DNA of 64,000 nt from Cryptomeria japonica (taxonomy: Eukaryota > Streptophyta > Pinopsida > Cupressales > Cupressaceae): positions 247,869,218 through 247,933,217 of the forward strand of contig NC_081406.1 in NCBI RefSeq assembly GCF_030272615.1. The letters are read 5' to 3'. Below the pieces are notes generated by a model. The model saw nothing but the letters and a program-made list of their open reading frames with translations, was not told where the DNA came from and did no database searches. Below, piece after piece: positions 11,714-23,190 of this stretch. How positions within the stretch are numbered: position 1 is the stretch's first letter; every line of letters begins with the position of its first letter. The position numbers and the translations under genes were made by a program.

Positions 11714-14700
11714 TTAGCTTGATTGGAAAGTATCAGATACTGATGCAATTCCACTAAGTAAGTGGGCAAATGATTCCTTCTCCTGAGTATCTACCAGTGT
11801 GGGTTTTGCTAGCATATCCATGCATTCTTTCTTGTGAACACCCAATGAATCAAGTCTAGGGCTTACCAATCCTCTTAAATTTTTTTCTCTCCTTATTATT
11901 TTATCTTTCTCCTTCTCAAAAGAAAAAACTTGCCTCTCCAAGGAAAAATTTTGTCCATCAATAGATGTAGTTAGTGTAGTCAGTCCATCAAAAGAGTTAG
12001 CAATATTAGCCATTTTTTCATATAACTCTTTCAATTTGCTATCTACATTAGTTGTAAGATTTCCTAAATTATAACATACTTTGAAGATATTAGTATATTG
12101 TTTTAAACAAATTTCAATGGGAATAAGCTTTTCTTTTATTTTCTTTGTCCTAGTTCCTATGAGCTGATCAAAAGCTGCTCTTTTTGCTGCAAAGAAACTG
12201 TCCAAAGCCTATCGGTTTGCAGTCTGTCTCAAGGATTAAAAATTATTTGATATGTGCTCTGTTAAAGTCTTGAGCTTACCAGAAGGGCTTGCTCCATCCT
12301 CAATCTAACAGTCAGGCATGATTCTATGTAGTATAGAGACCGATTGATCAATTAACCCTTTGTCTACAGTTCTTTCCTTTAGAAATTTCTGAGTGGCCAT
12401 CATCATTAATTATGTTGGACTTAACTTAGAGACTAGTTTCTTCTCGACCTGAGAAGTGTCAATTGCCAAAACTCTTGTTGGGGAATCAATTTTACTTGCC
12501 GGTATGGACTCAGTTTATTTTACCTTGTCCATCTCAACCTCTTTTGCACTGGTGGCTTTGCCACTTGGTGCAGTATCAGTTACTACCAGTGGAGTATCAT
12601 CCACATTGTTTCAAGTGTTTTGTATATTACCTTGCTCAAATATTGTCTATGCCGGTACAAACTATACACTCTCTTTAACTGCCGATTGTGGTTGTGCCAA
12701 AATTGGAGTTGAACTACCCAAAATACCCTTTCCTTTTGATTTTTCAGGAATGGTGAGGGATGTTGCCTTTGCAAATTCCTCTTGTGATGTGAGAAAGTCT
12801 GGGATTTTTCTAAAATAATTTTGTCCATACCTTACTTTTCTCATTTATCACCTCATTTACTCTTCCCATCATAAGTCTTATCTGTCAGTTTTTACTACTA
12901 AAAACTGTCCTATTAGTAATATCAATACATCTTTTTATCTCTTCATTATTTATAGTACCACATTGTTCCAAAAGTGAAACTTCCTTGATTTCCCTATCCC
13001 TCTTGATAGCATCAAGTCTTCTAGCCTCAAGTTTATTATACAGGGATAAAGGTATCTCCTTCAAAATTTCAACTAAGGCTTTCTTATAGATGTCTATATA
13101 TAGTGAAATAGCCTCTTCTAACTCATTTTTCTCATTTTCTTCAAAATCTTCACAATACTTTGATATATTCTTTAATATTCCATCTTTTGTAACTTCATTA
13201 ATAATTTTAGTACAGGGCATTATTGTTTACCAGTTTCAGTATCATCACCCTTCTGTTTGTTGCTTGTGGTTGCCGATGTGACTGGTTTCCTCTTCTGCAT
13301 AGGCTTCCTTACCGGTGGCTGAGGTGCAGTTGGTTGACCTGCCTTTCTGACAAGTCTCCTCCTAGGTTCTACCTTTTGTTGCTCTACTAGTGGTTTTACA
13401 ACATTCTTCCTTTGCACCCTTCTGAAAGCCAAAGGCTCATTATCCTCAAGATCAGAGTCAGAAGTGATAGGGGAAATGTCTATTTGTGGCTTCTTCACTT
13501 CTTCAGTAGAAACCTCTATCGGTTTGAATGCCTTCTTAGATTTGGAGCCCAACTGAGTGTCTATCTTATGCAGCACATCTTGTACATATGCAGACATCTT
13601 TTCTATTTTCTTTTCTCTTCTCTTTCTATTAAAGTTGGTTTTCACTTCAAGAGCCTTCCCTCCTACTATACCAAAGTGCTCTGTCTTATCATCTAATGGG
13701 GCATCTAACAACATCTTTGCATAAAGCTCAAAAATGCTATCATCTACCTTATATCTAAGCTCAGTAATCCAGATTTGCCTATGTTCAACTGCTTCCATGA
13801 AAGTTTCATCAGTTTTCACCATGAAACATATGTTAGTGGAATACTTCTCCACAATACTCTTTGAAATTATCTCCCTTTTCCTCATGTTTTCTTGAAAATT
13901 CTTAAAATATCCCCAATGTTTCTCATCTCTGTCAGTCCAAAGACCGGTGATAGCTACTTGATCTACATACCTACCGGTATGTCATGAGCTCATTGCTTCT
14001 TTCCTAAACAGGGTAGCTCATTCGGGAAGTAAAGCATTAAACAAACAATTAAGTTTTCATATCTGAAGGTGCCTTTCTTGGTTCCTTTGATCTTAGTAAG
14101 GTTTAGCATCAATTCACTCCTCATCCATTTACATAAGTCATACTTCACATTATTCCTTAGCATATGATATGTGGCATGAATGCATGAACTTGCAACAGAA
14201 TTCAATTGGTTGGATTGATTTACCTTTTATCCTATGATCATGCTTGCAAACTGTATGTCCAAGATGATTATTGTGCTTATCCTCATTGATCTACTATTAT
14301 ATGTAGCACCAGTGAGTTTTTCAACCTCTGTGTTACAAATTTTCTTGCCAGGTTCTTGTCTAACCCTGGTTAAGCCGGTGACAACTTGAATAGCTTCCTT
14401 CGTGATCATGTAAGGTCTATCTAACCAAATGAATTCATTGTCAACCCTTCTTAGAATGCATCTGATCACCTCATCTTTGAATTTCGGTATGTACAGAATA
14501 CCGGTTAACCTTAGATCCTCAATTGCCTTGAATTCTAGTTTAATCATTCTGGCATCTCCCAGTATCACTGATTGATACATGCTTTTGATGTCTTTGGTGC
14601 CTAAATCCTCAAGAGTGCAGTGAATGTATTCCCTCACATCTTCAACATACATTACTCCATCAAGAACCCTAGAAAATGATCCCGTAGAGTCTTCCTTCTT

Positions 14701-14802
14701 GGCAATTTCGGGAACCTCCTTAAAGACTGGCCTTAACCTATCCTTGACTTTGAGAATAGTGGGATTTTCAATAAAAGTAGGTGTTGAAGATCCAGATGCC
14801 AT
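11714..14802 (-). pseudogene. ORF2 of element B, conserved protein of unknown function
   Basis: This matches ORF2 of element C (42,995-46,258) along its length but is broken by stops and at least two frameshifts. The start is taken as the ATG at 14,802 (MASGSS), which aligns with MASSSV in C and MEVGSSS at 58,898. Recognisable blocks are YVEDVREYIHC, the GEF/NEF-IWLDRPYMITKEA region, GTFRYENL, a Lys/Arg-rich middle and a C-terminal KNLR...SPRLD motif in a coiled-coil-like segment. At 13,220 one frame ends and another begins with TAATG, where C also has a stop (44,762), so a natural boundary between two proteins is possible. I do not recognise the family. It contains no pol motif. Confidence 0.75.
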
Positions 14803-15229
14803 GATGGAAAATACCTGAGAGTGAATGCTAATGAAATATTTGAGTGCTTCAAATAATTGCTCGAAATCCTCTCTCAATGCTTTGCTCGCTCTTAATTCTC
14901 TTTTACTTTGCTTTGATTTCTTGAGTGTTTGGTGAGTGAAAATGAATTCACTTACCCTCTTTTATCAGCGAGTAAAAACCTAATTTTCTGTAATTAATGC
15001 TTCACCAACAACCCTATGGATGTCGGTTTCACAGTTATGTGTCGAGGTAACTTTCATTGATGATGAACATATTTCTCTAGATCTCTTCCGGGGTAATATG
15101 CAAAATTTAGCAGTGACTTTTCCAACCCCTAAGGCTTATGCCTCAGTTACCGGTGGATTTGCCGATATAGATCCATCTCCACTTTGTTCTTTAGATTTTC
15201 TAACCCATCTCTTCGTTTGATCTTGTTGT
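14803..15229 (-). other. Spacer between ORF1 and ORF2 of element B
   Basis: Short inter-ORF region corresponding to 46,259-46,560 in element C. Nothing else recognised; the small frames here are unconvincing. Confidence 0.5.
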
Positions 15230-16060
15230 ATTTCATCTACCTTCTTCTTTCCTTTCTCATTATCAACCAGTTGAGTCTTTCTTGTACAATACTTAGCAAT
15301 ATGACCTATTTTGCTACATGCATAGCATGCAACATTGTTCTTCTGAATTGATTGACATATCCAGTATTATTATTTCTTGACCTACAATGATTAGCAAAAT
15401 GTCCAAACTTTCCACATGCATGACATTTAACATTCATTCTACAATCTTATGATCTATGACTATATTTCTTGCAGTTTGTGCATTGACCGAGAACAGAATT
15501 GTAGTTTTGATTTGCCTTATTTCTACATTGTTTAGCCATATGTCAAAATTTATTGCAAACAAAACATCTACCATTGAATATATAAGCATTAGATTGCCTT
15601 ACCGGTTTTCTCTTTTCTGATGAGTTTTGCATACTAGTAGTCTAATCTTCATTAGAAGTACCAAAGCTTTCACCTTGTACAAATCCAAGTCCTCTAGAAT
15701 CATCAATCTGTCTTTGTCTTTTCAATAAGTCATCCAACTATGTAGCAGTGATCCTAAACTTTTCTTTATACTCACTTGTAGTAGTTAGATCATCTTTTAG
15801 AGTAGTTACTTGTCTTTCAAGTTCTTGTTCATTGTTCCAGGAGTGTGCCAAATCAGTTCTCAATAGATTAATCTCATGAGTCAATCTTCCACATTCATCA
15901 AAATTGTTCTTCAGAGATAAAACAAGATTATCTTCCTTCTTCTTTCTATCCTCAATATCTTTTGATAACCTCATAGTCAGATCTTGCATTTCATTCTTCA
16001 TGAGCATGTTTGCTTGACTTTATTTTTGACATTGTTCCTTAAGAGCATTCTTCTCCTGAC
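15230..16060 (-). pseudogene. ORF1 of element B, Gag-like zinc-knuckle protein fragment
   Basis: Minus-strand frames give a coiled-coil segment (15,738-16,007, rich in Lys, Glu and Leu) followed by decayed CCHC knuckles. The last one, CYACSKIGHIAKYC (about 15,293-15,335), is intact, followed by a KGKKKVDE tail. The same order is seen in element C ORF1. The 5' end is cut off at about 16,060, where Copia A' integrase/RT sequence starts, so the start codon, PBS and 5' LTR of B are absent. Confidence 0.75.
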
Positions 16061-18238
16061 TACTGCTCCATCTTCATTCAGTTTGTTCCTAAATACCCAT
16101 TTTATTCCTATAACATTTTTATTCACCTGACTAGGTACCAATGACCAAGTATTATTCTTCTCAATCTGGTAAAACTCCTCTTCCATAGCCTTTATCCAGT
16201 GATCATCTCCAAAAGATTCTTTTGTTGTTCTAGGCTCGATAGTGGAGATCATATAGGAAAATTCTCTAATTCTTCTTTTGGTTAACACACCAACATCTTT
16301 ATCTCCAATAATCTGATCAGGATTATGATTGAGTCTAACATACCTTGGAATAACATGAACATGGTCTCTAGGTTATTCTTCCACACTTTCTTCATCATCT
16401 GCAGAATCTAGCTGTTCAGGTTGAACTAGTGTTGCAGTATCTATTTCACCAAATTCTAGCTTCATCGGTTCTAGTTCTAAAATCAAAATGTAAGGTTCAT
16501 CTTCTTCCTTCTCCTTACTCTTTTCTCTTGAATCTTCAGGAAACTCATCCACTCGGACATTAGTACTCTCAATGATCTTCTTTGTCTGGTTGTTGTAAAA
16601 TTTGTAGGCTTTACTCTTGGTGGAGTAACCAAGAAATATGCCTTCATCACTCTTAGCATCAAACTTACCAACATAGTCACCTCTCTTGATAAAACATCTA
16701 CTACCAAAAATATTAGAGTAATTGACAATAGGTGATCTACCATACCAGTATGCATAAGGAGTTTTATCTTTACCTTGTTTAACTAGTATATGGTTCATTA
16801 TGTAGACAGTTGTGCTGACATCTTCTCTCCAGAAAGTCTTAGCTACACCTCTTGTATTAGCAAGGTCCTTGTAGTTTCAACAACTAACCAGTTGTTCCTC
16901 TCTGAAATACCATTGTGCTGTGGTGTCCTAGGTGCAGAAAGATGCCTCTTAATTCCATTGTCTTCACAGTATCTAGTGAATTCCTCTAAATTAAATTCAC
17001 CACCTTGATCAGTTCTTAGGCACTTTATCTTCTTTCCACTTTCCTTTTCAACTAAGGCTTTGAATGCCTTAAACTTGCTAAAGGCTTATTTTTTGTCCTT
17101 CAAGAATGTAACCCACATCATTCTTGAGAAATCATCAGTAAAAATCATATATAAAATGCAGATCACCTTGAATGCTTCTAGTTCTTATTGGTCCACAAAG
17201 GTCGGTATGAAATAAATCTAGCAAATGTTCTGCTGAAAAAGATTTTCTCTTAAAATTTGAGGATGGCATCTTCCCTAACTAACATTCCTTACATAGAGCA
17301 TTAACCGATTTGACCAACTGAGGCAAACCTCTTACTGATTTGGATTTACTGACTTTCACAATGTTATCAAAATTTACATGACAAAATCTCTAATTCCAAA
17401 GCCAACTATCTTCTACCTTAGCAATTAAACAATTGTTGACTTTAGAAATAAGATCAAATAGGTTACCTTTTGTCTTATTTCTGGTTGCAATTAGTTCACC
17501 TTTTCTTTGATAGATTTTTCACCTCCCATTCTTGAATTCTAGTGGATAACCCCTGTCATTGAGTTGAGAAACACTCAAAAGATTGTGTTTCAATCCTTCA
17601 ACCCAGTAGATATCATCTGCACTGCTCTTTCCATTCAAAGAGATGGTTCCTTTTCCTTTTACCATGTAGGGTGAGTCATTTCCAAATTTCACAATACCTC
17701 CATCAAATTCCTTCAAAGAAAGAAATTTACTCCTATCACCGGTCATGTGATGTGAACAACCACTATCTATAATCCAATTATAAGAACTATCCATGTGAGA
17801 GATTAATGCCTTTTGATATGATGTTTCTTCTTTAATGGCAACAAAGACAATGTCCTCATTTGCATCTTCTTTAGATTCCTCATCTATAATTCCTCCTACC
17901 ACAACAATGAGACAATCTCTTTTGCCTTTGCCTTTGTACTTCTTATACTTCCCGCCTTTCTACTCATTATCTCCATTTGGATAGTTAGCAACAATATGTC
18001 CAATCTGGTTACATGCAAAACACTTCAACGGTAATTTACCTTTGTACTTACCGATACCTTTGGGTAATCACTTGGTCAACAATGCTTCAAGCTCAATCAA
18101 ACTATCTTCATCATAAAATTCTCTGTTGGATCTAGACTCATGACTGTGACTGGATTCTCTGCTTTTCCTTACCGGTGGGTTAGAAACTGAAGCTCTAAAT
18201 GCAAACTCTAATTTTTAAATACTTCCATCATAACCATT
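16061..18238 (-). pseudogene. Copia A' gag-pol, central part
   Basis: Minus-strand copy of the A-type polyprotein. From high to low coordinate it shows the Gag C-terminus with a CFACNQIGHI knuckle-like segment, protease IIDSGCSHHMTGD (about 17,740-17,780), GAG-pre-integrase, integrase with HTDLCGPI, the integrase tail (16,373-16,798, GRSPIVNYSNIFG and GIFLGYSTKSKAYKFY) and the first residues of the RT region (NKNVIGIKWVFRNKLNEDG). It stops there: RT core, RNase H and 3' LTR are absent. The integrase core is badly frameshifted. It continues across element D to 28,674-29,257. Confidence 0.9.
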
Positions 18239-19706
18239 TGTATGCGGGAAAAGTGGGCGAATAAAACTTAATATGTAAAAATTTAGTTAAATACTAGTCC
18301 ACACACACACACAGGACTTCTTGATGCAAGCTATGGAGTAACGTAGTGTTACTCAGCTTTCCAAGGAGGGTCCCATGGTTCTCTATCTCACAATGTCCCT
18401 CAAACCAATGTTTTTCTCTCAGATTACTGAGCAAAATGGTTTAGGGATGGCAAATATGAGAATGAGAGATGCTTTTAATTGATTTTAGTATGAGATGTGG
18501 TGTAAGCTATGTATGATGCTTAAAATGCAATAAACTAACTATAAGATGACAAGGTTAGTAAATAAACTATCCTAGCATACTATATTTAGTCTATGATTGA
18601 ACTAAAATGATAAAGAAATTATTCTAAACATGCATATTAGTCTAATTTATGATCTAAAAGAGGCTAAATGATGAGCATATATGGAATGAAAGCTTGAAAG
18701 AATTTGAGCATAAGTGTGATGCTTCAAATTTGAAAGATGATTGTTTAGAATGGAGGATTGAGAGCTCTATTTATAGCACAAACAGGGCAATGGATGGTCA
18801 GGATTGAAAGGTTTAATCAAGGGCCAAGTTTGAAAGTTGAGGATCCATGTGCACAATTGGCACCAATGACATGGTGACAAATGTCCACACAGGATTGGGT
18901 TGAAAGAAGAGGTTGGAGGCATTAAAGGCCTGTGAAGACCTCATGGTTATCTAAAGGCTAAGGGTCAAGTCTAAATTAGGATTACCCACTGGATTAAGAG
19001 TTAATCCAAGGATAAACCTTTGTGCAAATGATTAAGAGATAATCATGGTCAAAGCATTAATGGCCTGATGAGACCCTTGGGTTGGATAGAGGTTGAGTCA
19101 AAACAAATGTTTTAACCATGTGGGAAGGTTTGAATTAACCATTAATGGTTATTGGAGACTTTAGGGATTAAGTGGTTGAAGGTTGGAAGCCTTTAATGGT
19201 TTTCAAAAACTTTAAGGGTTTTAGTGGTTGAAGGTTGAAAACCTTCAATGGTTATCAAAGACTTTAAGCCATTTGAGAAGTGACTTCCCTTTGCTTAGGG
19301 ATGTGACAAAATGTAGGGGAGGGTTAGGTTAATTAGAAGCGATTAGAAGATTCTAGAAGGGTTTAGAAAGGGTTTTGGGATTTTGCAAGTGGATGGAGAG
19401 ATAATATGATTTAATTGAATTAAATGATTTTCATTCAATTTGGTTGTAATTAAATAAATTTGATTTATTCAATTTGGGATAACTATTTAATTAAATTTGG
19501 ATTTAATTAAAAGTGGATAGGGGGGAGTTAATTGAATAAAATGATTTATTCATTAAATGGATATAGTGAATTTTATTTAAATAAATTGAGTAATTTATTT
19601 AATTAAATAGAGGAATGTGGATAGTTTAATTAAATTGGATTTAATTAAATAGAGAAATGAACATAAAATATTCATTTAGGAATATGGTCATTTTTATACG
19701 TCTACA
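18239..19706 (-). repeat. 3' LTR of element D
   Basis: 1,468 bp, TGTATGC ... GTCTACA on the plus strand. A TATAAATAG box lies on the minus strand at 18,767-18,775. By eye, the outer 62 bp differs from the other LTR at about 11 sites, while the remaining ~1.4 kb differs at only about 11. Confidence 0.92.
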
Positions 19707-19722
19707 TTTTGCCCCTCTTTGA
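19707..19722 (-). other. Polypurine tract of element D
   Basis: The plus strand reads TTTTGCCCCTCTTTGA, so the minus strand gives TCAAAGAGGGGCAAAA immediately before the LTR. The same kind of tract lies beside the LTR at 35,107 and in element F at 61,091. Confidence 0.8.
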
Positions 19723-19823
19723 AGTGACGTGTGTGCACATGTTATTTCAAAGAAAATGATGCTTTATCATGATTTATGATCTAATGCAATTTTTTTTTGT
19801 TTCGCTCTTTTGATTTATCAGTC

Positions 19824-19955
19824 CTGCCCCAGATTTGATTTGATGTGTGATACCAGATTTGATTTGATGTGTGATGCCCCAGATTCGATATTTGATGGTG
19901 ATGCCCCAGATTTGATTTGATGTGTGATGCCCCAGATTCGATATTTGTGTGGTGC
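19824..19955. repeat. Short tandem array in D interior (CCCCAGATTTGAT)
   Basis: About four imperfect ~33-bp units built on GATGCCCCAGATT(T/C)GAT. Non-coding. Confidence 0.75.
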
Positions 19956-20094
19956 TGTCATGATTTTATGTAGTTGTCCAATATGAGTGTCGGTATAACT
20001 TGTTTTGATGTGAGATATTTCAAGTTATGTAGATATCAATGTGTTGTTCTGATCAAAATATGATTTATTTGCATGTTCTATTTCAAGTTCGATG

Positions 20095-20270
20095 TGGGAA
20101 GCCTGATGTGTATTACAAGCCGATATGGGTTGGAAACTTGAGTTGTGTTACAAGCTGATATGGGTGGGAAACTTGAGTTGTTTTACAAGTTTATGTGATT
20201 TTGGTACTTGAGTTGTTTTACAAGTTTTGATATGGTTTTTGAAGAACTTGAGTTGTTTTACAAGTTGATA
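20095..20270. repeat. Short tandem array in D interior (CTTGAGTTGTTTTACAAG)
   Basis: Four imperfect units of about 35-45 bp sharing ACTTGAGTTGTTTTACAAG and a GATATGGG start. Long minus-strand frames across 20.2-21.4 kb are by-products of such repeats. Confidence 0.75.
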
Positions 20271-20548
20271 TGAAATGATAGTATTTTGAACTTTGATGTA
20301 GATGAGCAAATTGTTTCATGTTGTTGATGTAAGTTTGATTTTGATAGCTTTGTTTTGATGTGGAAACTGATATTGGATTTGTTTTGAGATTTGATATGAT
20401 AATGCCCCCTCGGGAGATCGTTCGTGCACACAGAGCATGAATGATCTCTCGAAAGAAGAAGAATGTTTTTTGAAAGATGGAAGAGTAAACAGTGATGGCA
20501 TGCATGGGTTTGATAAGATTGATTAGATTGATTGGAATGAGAGCAAGT

Positions 20549-20728
20549 CTTGTTTCAGGTATGACACCTCTTGTATAAGACATGGATGATCGAGCATCTG
20601 GTTTCAGGAATGATATCGCCTGTATAAGACATGGATGATTGAGCATCTGGTTTCAAGAATGATATTGCCTGTATAAGACATGGATGATTGAGTGTCTGGT
20701 TTCAGGAACGATATATCCTGTATAAGAG
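20549..20728. repeat. ~51-bp tandem array in D interior
   Basis: Three to four copies of a unit with TCTGGTTTCAGGAATGATAT, CCTGTATAAGACATGG and ATGATTGAGC. Diverged relatives recur at 22,495-22,575. Confidence 0.8.
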
Positions 20729-21030
20729 CTAATAGAAGATAGTTTGGAAGAATGATAGAAGATAGTTTGGAAGAATGATGAAGATAGTTTGGAAGAATGA
20801 TGAAGATAGTTTAGAAGAATGATAGAAGATAGTTTAGAAGAATGATGAAGATAGGTTGGAAGAATGATAGAAGATATGAAAGTGAAGAAAGATTCCATGA
20901 TGGTGCGATAGATATGGATGCGAGGGATGCAATGATGAATGATGAATGATATTTTGAAAATGAGATGTATGATATGATATGCAACTAATTGTAAAATGAT
21001 ATGCAACTAATTGTAAAATGATATGCAACT
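20729..21030. repeat. Two further short arrays in D interior
   Basis: From 20,729 to 20,880 there are about six ~25-bp units of GAAGATAGTTTGGAAGAATG. From 20,980 to 21,030 there are three copies of GATATGCAACTAATTGTAAA-like sequence (~24 bp). Confidence 0.8.
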
Positions 21031-22690
21031 ATTTTTTATTATTTTTTTTATTTTTTTTTGGTAGCATCCTTATTCTGTATTTGCCATCCGATATAGCCAT
21101 TTGTTTGCTTTCTTTGTAGATATCATCATTGAGAATTGATTTGTTTAGGATATGTTGAAAATTTATATAAGCATAATGGTATAATTGAACCATAATGACC
21201 TGAGAAAAATTTACATGATATTTGATTTTGCAAGATAGCACAAGCATCAAGGTATAATTGAACCAGGACGACCTGAGCGTGTATTGCGTAAACATACAAG
21301 AGTTAACCTTTGTCCCATACAAATCCGAAATGTCCTCAGCAATATGCCACCTGATTGCTTCGTAGGACAAATTTGTATGATAAAAGATTTCACTCACAGA
21401 TAGAAGACAAATAAAACATCACATTCCTTCCTTGCTTCTCTAGTCGTAAGACATCCTTGAGTCACTTAGGAGATATGATAAGCAAAAATTAACAACCATA
21501 AGTAATCATGCATGCTATTGGAATGTATTCTTGTCAATTAAAACATCTTGCAAATAGATCTTTGTTTAGTTGAAATCAGTTCAAGTCTGTGATGTTTAGC
21601 CTTCTCGCATTGTCATTTGGCCTTTGTTGGTTGTTTTCACATATTAAGTGAGGTCAGGATTTTGCTCCTTATTGTTGATACTAATTTGATATGGATATGT
21701 ATATTGATCACCAAACCATGGTGGGACATTATTTGGATAATTGTTTCAGATAAACCAAGGACAGTGACTACACTAAGTATGTCCAAGATTGATAAGCATT
21801 TGTGAATTTTTGGTGATGTCTCAGATGGGTGGATATGATATGTACAATATGATTTGTGAAACATGTATTTCCATCAATTGATAAAGATAAGGCTAACTAG
21901 AATAAAATCCAGCAGTCATACTGATTGATGTCATTGTTATGATTTGGTTGATGATTGATGTATAAAAACTTATTTCTCTTGATGAATTTGGAAAAACTAG
22001 GTTGTTGTTTCTTCAACGTGATGTTACGATAAAAGTTCTTTCTTCTTAGAATAAGGGGATTAGTCATGCATGAGTGATCAATGGATTCCTTTGATTGGTT
22101 TGGATTCAGTTGATTCTTGTTTTTGAAAATTTCAAATCTTACTTTATCAGAGTGAAGGTTTAGTTGTCCCTTCATGACAAAGCGTGTCAAATGATATGGA
22201 TAAAAGCTTCCCGATCTGGAAACTGGTTTTGACAATTTGAAAGTTTTAAACAAGTGTTTTTGAGATAAAAATCCGTAAGATGGTAAAGGATTCTGTTGAT
22301 ACTGATGATGAGATTTTTCCAGATTATGATAGGAGAGACGTCCTTTATCGTGCGATTCGTTTAGGATTCTGACAACTTTTGTTTTAGCACAAATTTAGCT
22401 TGAGAAAAGTTTTTAATGGTTTGTTTGTCACTCTGCTTTGATGAGAAATGATGTTTGATGGATGGATTGATTATCAAGACTTGATGATTGATAGAAATGT
22501 CTGGATTCAAAGACTGAGTACCCCATATAAGACCGATCTGTCTGGTTTCGAGAGTACCTATCCCTGTATAAAACATGTTTGATGTTGATGTTTATTTCAA
22601 GTAATGAATTGATTAACAAGACATGTGATAAGTTTCATTGTAGACTTTGAGAGTTTTCCTGTTGTTGATCTGATTTGATGGATGGTCCAT
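21031..22690. other. Element D interior, no coding domain
   Basis: 1.6 kb of AT-rich interior. Open frames of 60-120 codons exist but show no Gag, protease, integrase, RT or RNase H motif and no consistent frame. Confidence 0.6.
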
Positions 22691-23190
22691 GTGTTCATGC
22701 TTTGATTTTTTGTTGATTTTGTTGATTTTTGTCGATTTTTAGTTTTTGGATATTTTGATTTTTTTGAGTTTTTGGATATTTTGATTTTTTTGAGTTTTGG
22801 GATATTTTGATTTTTTTGATTTTTTGGATATTTTGATTTTTTTTGAGTTTTTGGATATTTTGATTTTTTTGATTTTTTTGGATTAGAAGAAAGATGTATT
22901 TGGTTGCCCCAATGTATATCAAGACAAGGAATGGATGAATGGATGACTGAACCATTGAGGTGGAAATAGATTTGTTGTCCATAGTTTTGATCAAGATCAA
23001 GGATGAAAAAGGGGATATGGATAGAGATAGGATATAGATAGCACTGGATGATGGAAGCAATGAATAGATAGGATAGATAGATATGGATTAGAGTGAAGCA
23101 AGATTGTAGAAAGAATTAGATGATAGAAGAAATGAATAGATAGGATAGATAGATATGAATTAGAGGATTTGGGAGATATGGTAGGAAGAA
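22691..23190. repeat. T-rich and GATAGATAG tandem arrays in D interior
   Basis: 22,691-22,885 holds about seven ~25-bp units of GAGTTTTTGGATATTTTGAT. 22,920-23,190 holds imperfect repeats rich in GGATAGATAGATATG and GATGGAAG/GATAGAAG. These give the low-complexity Lys/Asn/Gln and Ser/His frames on the minus strand. Confidence 0.8.

Noticed and set aside
12456-13696. Plus-strand frames of 71-120 codons
   Set aside because: They lie antisense to ORF2 of element B, whose minus-strand reading is supported by homology to elements C and the 58.9-kb copy.
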